Of a stretch of 64,000 nucleotides of DNA, positions 36,275 through 43,533 are shown piece by piece. Source of the stretch: Shewanella maritima. GTDB taxonomy: Bacteria; Pseudomonadota; Gammaproteobacteria; Enterobacterales; Shewanellaceae. The position numbers were made by a program, and so were the translations under genes. The stretch lies in contig NZ_CP036200.1 of the NCBI RefSeq assembly GCF_004295345.1, positions 1,984,001 to 2,048,000 of the forward strand, written 5' to 3'. The notes under the pieces are model-generated. The model did not search any database. It was not told the origin of the DNA and saw nothing but the letters and a program-made list of their open reading frames with translations. The stretch's first letter is position 1, and each line of letters opens with the position of its first letter.

Positions 36275-39133
36275 CTACAATTTCAGCCCATTGGGCTTAT
36301 CGACAAAGGTCATTTGATGAGGCATTGGGAAGATTTGTTTGGCTAGAATCTTCAGCCTTTGCTCGCTAGCCAGCTCATGCAAGCGACCAGCTCGCTGTAT
36401 ATAGCTGGCATTTTGATAGCGCTTGTCTGACAAAATCATTCGTCGTAGCCAGGTATTGGCACTCGTTAGTCGCCCTTGCTCAGCAAAAGCAATGTCTTCC
36501 ACTGTGCGCTGCAAGTTTTGCTCGCTTACTGAGTCACCTAGCTTGGTAAGTACCTGCTTAGCCGCAGCAATCAGCTCATCACTACGCTCGGGTGCACAGG
36601 TAAAATGCACCTCAGTTTCAATGCGGTCATGGCGTGGGTTTAGGCTCATTTCATACTTAATTGAGTAAATGCCGCCTAGCTCATGGCGCAGCTTCTTCTT
36701 AAGCATCTTTTTCGCTATTGGCGTTAAGGTCGATACCAAAAACGCTTGCTCTGGAGTCCATTGCATTGGCGTATAACCAAACAGGCTCACTTCAGCTTTA
36801 TCTTGCTCGTGGGTCACTATGTGCTCAAGACGATTTGCCGGCAATTGCATTGTAGTGCTGTTAGATAAACTTGCTTGTCTCGGCACATTGGCTAAATGCT
36901 GCGCCATTTGCTGTTCAAGCTCGGCGTGGTCTAGCTGCCCGACGATATAGAAGGTCGTTGGTTGGCGCAGTATGCTCTGGGTGTCTGCAATAATGCGCTC
37001 TTCAGTCACTGCATCAACAGCTTGTGCTGTGACGTCATCAAGCATTGATTGGCCAAAACGTTGCTGACTAATAAAGCGTGATTTTTTATGAGTGCGAGAT
37101 TGAGACACAAGATCCGCTTTCACTTGCTGCCACACGCCCTTATCTATCCCCGACTGCATGCGCAAATGGTAAAGCTGCATCAAGCTTGCTAGCTGAGACG
37201 GCGCAATCACCGCGGCCAAATCTAACTCGCTTTCTTTTAGTTGCCACTGCCAATGGGGCTGAGTTTGCTGCCAGTTTTGCCATTGCTGCTCATTCCAATG
37301 CGGCAAACCGCTTTGTTGCCATAGTTGAACCCCGGCTTGTGCTTGCCAGGCACTGATTTGATTATTCTGGTAGCCAGCTGAGCTTAATGCCTTGATATAT
37401 AACTTGTTATCAGAGGTTGATTTATCTAACCACAAAAGCTTGTCACCATTGCCAAGTAAGTACTTATGCAAAGTAATGGTTTCGTCTTGGTAACTCCATT
37501 GCTCGCTTTCAAGGGCATACCAATCGGCTTTGGCTGTTGTTACTTTTGGCAACTTGCTCAACAGCGGCTCAGTTACTTGATCCGCCGTTACCTCGTTAGC
37601 TTCTGGCGCTGCCTGTTGATTGGCGACTTTTGCCTCTGCTGAGCGCTTCACCGCTAACGAAATGCTCTTTGGCAGTGAATCAATATTGCTTTGGATGTTC
37701 TGCTCTAGCTGACGCACCTGAGCAACGGTAGGCAAACTGAGTTTCTGAGTGCCGCCAGCTTGGTAGTAAATAAAGTTATCTTCAGCATCGAGAATGTCAC
37801 GCATGCGTGCATTGAGCTGCTCAAGGGTCATTTGCTCTAACCACTTAAGCGTTCTTGCCGTGCGCACAGCGGGTTCTTCTAGCGGCGCACCTTTCATTAA
37901 TGCTTCGGTAATCTTATCTTCCCAAGCCATGTAGTCGCGATGCTTAGCGGCTGTCACATTGCGTTGAGTAATGCCTTTGGCCTTTTCAACAAGCTCATTA
38001 AAATCTTGCTCGTCTAAGCCATCGCGATACAAGCGTGCATATTCCTCAGTAACCAATTTTAATCCAAGTGCATGGTCTGCTGTACGCGCTGCGATGGCGA
38101 CAACCAAACGCTCATTAGTTGGCTCTTTAACGGTCAAACTAATGCTCTCAGCCTTATCTTTTGGTAAAAAAGCACGATTGCGCATCACCTGATTGCGCAT
38201 TAACTTACGCAAAAAGTAATTTTGTAAATAGGCGTACTGGCCGTGTTCACTTGCTCTATCAGGCATAGGTAAACGCAAGCCATAAACCACCATTGAAGTG
38301 GTGCCCTTAGGGTGCTGAACCTTATCAATATAAAGTTGCTCAGCTAATGGCAACGCCACATAGTCGCGATTTGGCTTTGGCTTAGTTGGCAATTTGCCAA
38401 AGGTATTGGCAATAGCTTGCTGGGTTTGCACAACATTTACATTACCCGATACCACCAGCTGCATATTGCTTGCGACGTAAAATTGGTTGTAAAAATCACG
38501 CAATTCTTCGATGGTTGCCGCTTCAATTGATGCGCGAGTACCAATGGTGGGTCTATCAACATAGCGCGAGCCATTACGTACCACTGCTTTTTTTAGATTA
38601 TTAACTTCACCCGCTAGGCCATCGCCCTGGCGCCACTCTTCAATGATCACCCCGCGCTCGCGCTGCCAGTCGGCTTTATCTAAGGTAGCAAAACCAGCTA
38701 GTTGAGATAAAAACGCCAGTGAGCCCGCCATGTCCAGCGAATCATTTGGGCGAGTTCGCACCATATATTGGGTTTCAGTTTGGCGAGTAACCGCGTTGAC
38801 TTGCAGGCCAGTCTTCCAACCTAAACTGTCAATATAAGTATGCATGCCCTCTGGATGCGCCTGAGTCTTGTGAAACACCATGTGCTCAAGCATGTGTGCC
38901 ACACCGGGTCTTGTTGCTTCATCAACCGAACCTGCGTTTACAATCAGGCGTATGTTAAAAGGATCGCTAGATTTATTGCTGTTATAAATGGCGTATTCAA
39001 GGCCGTTATCAAGCTTTCCTGTAGTTATCGCGCTATCCCACAAGTATTCACTTGAGCAAGAAAAACTAATTATTACCGCGATATAGGCACTTGCCCGACC
39101 TAGGCTTACCCACAAGGATTTAAATGAATTCAT
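36275..39133 (-). CDS. M16 family zinc metallopeptidase
   Basis: 952-residue pitrilysin/insulinase-type protease with an N-terminal export signal (hydrophobic stretch ASAYIAVIISFSC, a possible but imperfect lipobox at Cys26). The inverted zinc motif H80-MLE-H84 lies in GVAHMLEHMVFHKT, with the distal Glu in GVIIEEWRQG near residue 165. The four-part M16 layout is complete: an active N-half, a middle linker (KVANQQAAPEANEVTADQ) and an inactive C-half ending in FPMPHQMTFVDKP. M16 enzymes degrade peptides, and in FusC-type systems they process proteins imported by TonB receptors. It is divergent from DUF4920 copy B and starts the DUF4920-A/PepSY-A set. Confidence 0.9.
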   Translation of the reverse strand: MNSFKSLWVSLGRASAYIAVIISFSCSSEYLWDSAITTGKLDNGLEYAIYNSNKSSDPFNIRLIVNAGSVDEATRPGVAHMLEHMVFHKTQAHPEGMHTYIDSLGWKTGLQVNAVTRQTETQYMVRTRPNDSLDMAGSLAFLSQLAGFATLDKADWQRERGVIIEEWRQGDGLAGEVNNLKKAVVRNGSRYVDRPTIGTRASIEAATIEELRDFYNQFYVASNMQLVVSGNVNVVQTQQAIANTFGKLPTKPKPNRDYVALPLAEQLYIDKVQHPKGTTSMVVYGLRLPMPDRASEHGQYAYLQNYFLRKLMRNQVMRNRAFLPKDKAESISLTVKEPTNERLVVAIAARTADHALGLKLVTEEYARLYRDGLDEQDFNELVEKAKGITQRNVTAAKHRDYMAWEDKITEALMKGAPLEEPAVRTARTLKWLEQMTLEQLNARMRDILDAEDNFIYYQAGGTQKLSLPTVAQVRQLEQNIQSNIDSLPKSISLAVKRSAEAKVANQQAAPEANEVTADQVTEPLLSKLPKVTTAKADWYALESEQWSYQDETITLHKYLLGNGDKLLWLDKSTSDNKLYIKALSSAGYQNNQISAWQAQAGVQLWQQSGLPHWNEQQWQNWQQTQPHWQWQLKESELDLAAVIAPSQLASLMQLYHLRMQSGIDKGVWQQVKADLVSQSRTHKKSRFISQQRFGQSMLDDVTAQAVDAVTEERIIADTQSILRQPTTFYIVGQLDHAELEQQMAQHLANVPRQASLSNSTTMQLPANRLEHIVTHEQDKAEVSLFGYTPMQWTPEQAFLVSTLTPIAKKMLKKKLRHELGGIYSIKYEMSLNPRHDRIETEVHFTCAPERSDELIAAAKQVLTKLGDSVSEQNLQRTVEDIAFAEQGRLTSANTWLRRMILSDKRYQNASYIQRAGRLHELASEQRLKILAKQIFPMPHQMTFVDKPNGLKL

Positions 39134-39459
39134 ATAAATACTGCTATGAAGTTAAGGTATCTTTGACGACGAGTTAAAGATTTGCGCCAGCAATGTTATT
39201 GAGAACAATTTCTATTAGCAATGACATTTACAATTGCTGGTACGACTAGTGTTAATTAATTAGAGCTAGCCCACACTAACCGCGGCTTTACAGCGTGTAA
39301 TTGGATAATATTTCGCCGCATTCAATCCAAGGTAAGGGCGTATTAATAACTATCACTAACACTGCTAAAGTAGCTTAAAGGAGCCATTGCAATATAATCC
39401 GCTAGCATTGGCATAAAAATTAGTCATCACTTTAGTACAACAGCCAAAAGGGACATCAC
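39134..39459. other. Divergent promoter region between M16 and DUF4920-B
   Basis: About 325 nt, AT-rich, no gene. It separates two outward-reading operons with paralogous content. A Fur-like sequence lies at 39198-39216. Otherwise nothing recognised. Confidence 0.5.
39198..39216. promoter_or_regulatory. Possible Fur box
   Basis: ATTGAGAACAATTTCTATT matches the AATGANAATNATTNTCATT pattern at 12 of 16 fixed positions. Its place between two divergent operons with PepSY-TM genes fits iron control, but the match is only moderate. Confidence 0.35.
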
Positions 39460-39921
39460 ATGCTTAGATCAATCTTGCTTACAGCACTACTTAGCTTTAC
39501 TGCACTTACCGCAACTGCACAAGAATTGCACTTTGGCGACACCGTAGATAGTTCAAAGTTGGTAAAAATTTCAACCTTAATAGAAACACCCAACCAATAC
39601 ATAGGCGAAACCATTACCGTTGAAGGTACGATTATCGGCGTATGTGAAAAGCGCGGTTGCTGGGTAGATTTAGCCTCGGATGCCCGCTTTGAAAAGCTAC
39701 GTATCAAGGTAAAAGATGGCGACATGGTTTTCCCACTGACCGCTAAAGGGCGCACCGCTTTAGCCACAGGCGAACTAGTAGAGATCCAGCTCGACTTGGA
39801 GCAAACGCGTGCCCATCAGGCACTTGCCGAGCGCACGGGTCAACAGATTAATGCGGCAAGTATTCGTGAGCCGATGAGCATTTATCAATTAGTACCAACC
39901 GGAGTCACCATTCTTGAGTAA
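39460..39921 (+). CDS. DUF4920 exported protein (copy B)
   Basis: 153-residue paralogue of the protein at 35721, with signal peptide MLRSILLTALLSFTALTATAQ and the same core: TIIGVCEKRGCWVDLASDARF, LRIKVKDGDMVFPLTAKGRTALATG, REPMSIYQLVPTGV. AAGGGACATCAC precedes the ATG. Its last codons overlap the PepSY-TM-B start by 8 nt. The order DUF4920-PepSY is the same as in copy A but on the opposite strand. Confidence 0.83.
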   Translation: MLRSILLTALLSFTALTATAQELHFGDTVDSSKLVKISTLIETPNQYIGETITVEGTIIGVCEKRGCWVDLASDARFEKLRIKVKDGDMVFPLTAKGRTALATGELVEIQLDLEQTRAHQALAERTGQQINAASIREPMSIYQLVPTGVTILE

Positions 39922-40486
39922 CAAGCGCCCTATAAATTGGTTTAGGCTAAACCGCGAACTGCACCGAGACTTAGGCTACTTTGCCTTCGCCATGACAGTG
40001 TTGTTTGCGGTTTCTGGCATTACCCTCAACCATTTAGCTGATTGGAACTCAAACTATATTGTTGAGCGTGAACAGCGCACGGTTTCAGTAACGGTGGATC
40101 AAAGCGACGAGCAAATTAATCAGCAGCTCTTATCGGCATTTGCGATCAAGCAGCCTGTTAAAGCCAGCTATTGGGAGTCGGTCAATCAATACAAGTTGTT
40201 CTTTGATAACGGCGGCGCATTAACGGCAGATTTAAAAGCGCAAACCGCAGTGTATGAGAACATCCGCTCACGCCCTATTCTCAAACAATTTAATAGCCTG
40301 CACCTAAATGAAGTTAAAGCTGGTTGGATTATTTTTTCCGATCTCTATGCAGGTTTATTGCTATTTCTAGCCATTTCAGGGCTATTTATGGTGAAAGGTA
40401 AATACAGCCCATGGCACAGCAAACGGGGTTGGTTATTACTTTTGGGCACTGTAATCCCATGCGTTTATGTTTTTATCGCGAGTTAA
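39914..40486 (+). CDS. PepSY-associated TM protein (copy B)
   Basis: 190-residue paralogue of the protein at 35115: INWFRLNRELHRDLGYFAFA, LNHLADWNSNYIVERE, FNSLHLNEVKAGWIIFSDLYAG, LFLAISGLFMVKGKYSP. Three membrane helices and the same His positions. The start is TTG 39914, inside the end of DUF4920-B (8-nt overlap), implying coupled translation; no ATG upstream of the first helix is available in frame. Confidence 0.8.
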   Translation: MSNKRPINWFRLNRELHRDLGYFAFAMTVLFAVSGITLNHLADWNSNYIVEREQRTVSVTVDQSDEQINQQLLSAFAIKQPVKASYWESVNQYKLFFDNGGALTADLKAQTAVYENIRSRPILKQFNSLHLNEVKAGWIIFSDLYAGLLLFLAISGLFMVKGKYSPWHSKRGWLLLLGTVIPCVYVFIAS

Positions 40487-40499
40487 ACACTTCCAAACC

Positions 40500-40961
40500 C
40501 TATTCAAGCTCATTGGTCATCGCGTTCAAGGTGCGCTGCAGTACTTCAAAAGCTTGAGACAACTCCGGCTCAGAAATATCTTTAGTCAGCCAAGCTAGAG
40601 TTTCATGGCCAAGGTCATATGCTTGCTGCAGTATCTCATCACCTTTGTCGGTTAAGGCTACTTGATAGCTATTTTGCTTGCGCGTGGGCAAGCGCTTAAT
40701 TAACTCACGCTTTTCTAACCCAGCTAATACCCGTGCAACCGCTCCTTTATTTTTGAATGTCTGCCGCGATAGCTCTATCGGGGTGATTGGTTGGCTATCG
40801 TAAATAATCCCCAGCGTTTTCCATTGCTCAGAGCTGATATCCACTTGCTTAGCGTCAAATACTCTTTGCACCAGCGCATGGCTAATACGGTTAATATCGT
40901 GAATGGTTGAGAAGTACTCCACAATATCCGAGGAATAGTTAGTCTCTCTAGTGCTGGTCAT
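40500..40961 (-). CDS. MarR family transcriptional regulator
   Basis: 153-residue winged-helix regulator. The DNA-binding core is visible: SSEQWKTLGIIYDSQPITPIEL, SRQTFKNKGAVARVLAGLEKRELIKR and the wing LPTRKQNSYQVALTDKGDEIL. GAGGTGATGA before ATG 40961 is a good ribosome site. It lies 36 nt downstream of the LysR gene on the same strand and 13 nt from the end of PepSY-TM-B, tail to tail. Targets and ligand unknown; the surrounding hydrolase/receptor genes are candidates. Confidence 0.88.
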   Translation of the reverse strand: MTSTRETNYSSDIVEYFSTIHDINRISHALVQRVFDAKQVDISSEQWKTLGIIYDSQPITPIELSRQTFKNKGAVARVLAGLEKRELIKRLPTRKQNSYQVALTDKGDEILQQAYDLGHETLAWLTKDISEPELSQAFEVLQRTLNAMTNELE

Positions 40962-40997
40962 TCATCACCTCAGTTGCAGACCTTTTAACCAAACAGG

Positions 40998-41873
40998 TCA
41001 CCTCAATAGCTCGATTAAACGCTCTCGAATAGGGTCATAGACTTTATCAACCGGCCACAGCATATCTACACTCCAGCTGCCAGCATAATCAGACTCAACA
41101 CTAAACGCTTGTAGATTGGCCGCCGCGATTTCAGCTTCACATAGCGCCTTGGGCACATTACACCAACCTACTCCTTGCTTTGCTAGCTCCATAGCGATGC
41201 GGGAGTTATCAGCATTTATCAGTTGATGACTATATACCTGACTTTCAACCCCTGCTTCTCGAAGCGGCGATAAAATCACCTGAGTCATGCCACGTATGGT
41301 GCTTGGCGCAACCTGCTCACCTGGCTTCCAACCATGACTTTCTAGGTACTCAGATGTTGCTACCCGTAAAAACTCAAACTCAAAACAGGTGCAATGGTTT
41401 ATCGCTGCCGGCAGTGAAAAAGTCGACATTGCAAATGCGATATCCGCCTCATCATTAATCAACATGTCACGTACTGACTGAGTGTCACCCGACTTTAAGG
41501 TTAACTTTAATGACGGATAGTCGCACATCAGCTGACTGATATGCTCAAGTATACCCAACTCATTAATTGCGCTGTCGATCACAATTGTGGCGTTCGCTGG
41601 ATGATCAGAAAAAATACTCTGCACCTTAGTCTCGAACATATCAGCTTCGACTAACAAGCCTTTAGCATGATCATACAAAGCATGACCTTGAGATGTCGGT
41701 TCAACAGATTTGCCATGACGCACAAATATCTCAAAGCCTAACTCATCCTCTAATGCACTGATTTTGCGGCTAAATGTAGAAGCATGACGTTTAGATTCTG
41801 CCGCAGCTTGGGCAAAACCACCGCTATCATAAACGGCCACAAATGCCGCAAGATAATCCAAATTAGTAACCAT
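40998..41873 (-). CDS. LysR family transcriptional regulator
   Basis: 291-residue regulator with an N-terminal winged HTH (NLDYLAAFVAVYDSGGFAQAA, FSRKISALEDELGFEIFVRH) and a substrate-binding domain (ATIVIDSAINELGILEHISQLM, INDEADIAFAMSTFSLP). ATG 41873 is preceded by GAGGGTGATT; the reading from 41915 adds 14 residues without a ribosome site. It is divergent from serine hydrolase B over about 245 nt, the usual arrangement for a LysR protein and its target gene. The effector is unknown. Confidence 0.9.
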   Translation of the reverse strand: MVTNLDYLAAFVAVYDSGGFAQAAAESKRHASTFSRKISALEDELGFEIFVRHGKSVEPTSQGHALYDHAKGLLVEADMFETKVQSIFSDHPANATIVIDSAINELGILEHISQLMCDYPSLKLTLKSGDTQSVRDMLINDEADIAFAMSTFSLPAAINHCTCFEFEFLRVATSEYLESHGWKPGEQVAPSTIRGMTQVILSPLREAGVESQVYSHQLINADNSRIAMELAKQGVGWCNVPKALCEAEIAAANLQAFSVESDYAGSWSVDMLWPVDKVYDPIRERLIELLR

Positions 41874-42119
41874 AATCACCCTCTTACTCATTAGCGCAGC
41901 CACAACCCGAATCAAGCATGCAAAATATGCATGCTAAGCAATTTATGGCAAAAAAACCAGCGTGGCAAAGTAACCATATAGACGCAGCAAAGTAGATGAG
42001 AGTTGCCGTGTCTTAGATGAGAAACGCATTTTCAAACTTATTGATGATAGTGATTGCAGCCTTTAACGGCGACCACACAAAGTATCGTTAATAAATAACC
42101 GAGATTTCGGAGAATACAC

Positions 42120-43394
42120 ATGAAACTTAAAGCACTTTCTATCGCGCTACTACTTAGCAGTGCATTTGCAGCACAAGCGGCTACTTTCCACGGCCCAGAC
42201 AAAGAATTCATTGGCGCAGCTGAAGCATCTGGCGTACCAGCAGCACTATGGGATAACGCTGAATATGCGGCATCGACTTTCCCAAATGCTTACAAGTTCA
42301 CTCCTAGCTACAAAATCAAAGCTTCTGGCGTTGCTCCTGAGCAGTTCAAAAAAGGCACTCAACTAGACTTTGAAAAAATTCAGATCGCTGCAATTGACGG
42401 CGAAATGTCACTGAATGATTACCTACGTGACCGTGTTAAAAACCACTCTTTAGTTGTACTAAAAGGCGACAAGCTATTACACGAGCACTACTGGAATGGC
42501 ATGAATGAGACTTCTACTCACTTAGACATGTCAGTCACTAAGTCTTTCACTGCTATGCTAGCAGGTATTGCTGCTGATCAAGGTAAACTTGATATGAGTA
42601 AGCAAGTCACCTTCTACCTACCAGAGCTTAAGGGTACAGCTTGGGACGGCGCGACTGTTCAAGAAACTGCTGACATGCGTACTAACGTTGTTCAAGAAAT
42701 CCAAAAGCACAAGTCGTGGGATACTCGCATGACTGACTCTCAAGGTTGGACTGGCGATCACTCAGCAACTTACCCTCAAGGTATCCAATCTTACTTCCCA
42801 CTAGTTAAGGAAGTTTCTGAGCCAATGGGTACTAAGTACTCTTACCAATGCATCAACACTGAAGTTCTAGGTAAAGTTGTAGAAGCTGCTACAGGTGAAA
42901 AACTTGCAGACCTTCTAGAGCAAAACTTCTGGGGTAAAGTTGGTATGGCTAACGACGCTAACTACCAGGCTGACTTTGCTGGTAACCCAGTAGCTTCTGG
43001 CGGTCTAAACGCTGCAACTAAAGACCTTGCACGTGTTGGTCGTACCCTAGTAAATGGCGGTAAGAACTACAAAGGCGAGCAAGTTGTTCCAGCTCAGTTC
43101 ATCAAAGATATCCTAGCAGGTAACGACAAAGTACGTAGCGCATGGTTAAAAGGTAAAGAATCTGCACTAGCTGAAGGTTGGTACAAAGACCAATTCCGCG
43201 TACTTAACATTGGCGGTCGTACTATCATGGCGATGGTAGGTATTCACGGTCAAATCCTAGCAATGGACCACAAAACCGGTACTGTTGTTGCTATGAACGG
43301 TGGTTACCCACAAACTGAAACTCCGCGCATGGCTATTGCTATCTTCTACCAAGCACTACCAGCAATCTTTGCTGCTGCCGACGAAGTTAAGTAG
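42120..43394 (+). CDS. Exported serine hydrolase, beta-lactamase-like (copy B)
   Basis: 424-residue paralogue of the hydrolase at 32917. Signal peptide MKLKALSIALLLSSAFAAQA; nucleophile motif S138-VTK-141 in HLDMSVTKSFTA; Tyr block KYSYQCINTEVLGKVVEAA; C-terminal MVGIHGQILAMDHKTGTVVAM and GGYPQTETPRMA as in copy A. GGAG lies 9 nt before the ATG. Codon choice is strongly biased (CTA for Leu, GGT, AAC, TAC), unlike copy A and more like deaD, suggesting high expression. The gene has its own terminator and is divergent from the LysR gene. Likely periplasmic or secreted; substrate unknown. Confidence 0.9.
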   Translation: MKLKALSIALLLSSAFAAQAATFHGPDKEFIGAAEASGVPAALWDNAEYAASTFPNAYKFTPSYKIKASGVAPEQFKKGTQLDFEKIQIAAIDGEMSLNDYLRDRVKNHSLVVLKGDKLLHEHYWNGMNETSTHLDMSVTKSFTAMLAGIAADQGKLDMSKQVTFYLPELKGTAWDGATVQETADMRTNVVQEIQKHKSWDTRMTDSQGWTGDHSATYPQGIQSYFPLVKEVSEPMGTKYSYQCINTEVLGKVVEAATGEKLADLLEQNFWGKVGMANDANYQADFAGNPVASGGLNAATKDLARVGRTLVNGGKNYKGEQVVPAQFIKDILAGNDKVRSAWLKGKESALAEGWYKDQFRVLNIGGRTIMAMVGIHGQILAMDHKTGTVVAMNGGYPQTETPRMAIAIFYQALPAIFAAADEVK

Positions 43395-43460
43395 CTTTAA
43401 GAGTCTGTCGTGATGATTAGCGCAAGTCATTGATAGCGCTAACGCTCTACTCTAAGTTAT

Positions 43461-43496
43461 AAAAACGCCTGCAAGGTAAATTGCAGGCGTTTTTTA
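43461..43496. terminator. Bidirectional terminator
   Basis: Stem AAAAACGCCTGCAA / TTGCAGGCGTTTTTT between the converging serine hydrolase B and receptor genes. Confidence 0.92.
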
Positions 43497-43533
43497 TTGG
43501 GTGTAAGCCCTAATCAGCAAAGGCTAATAGCAC

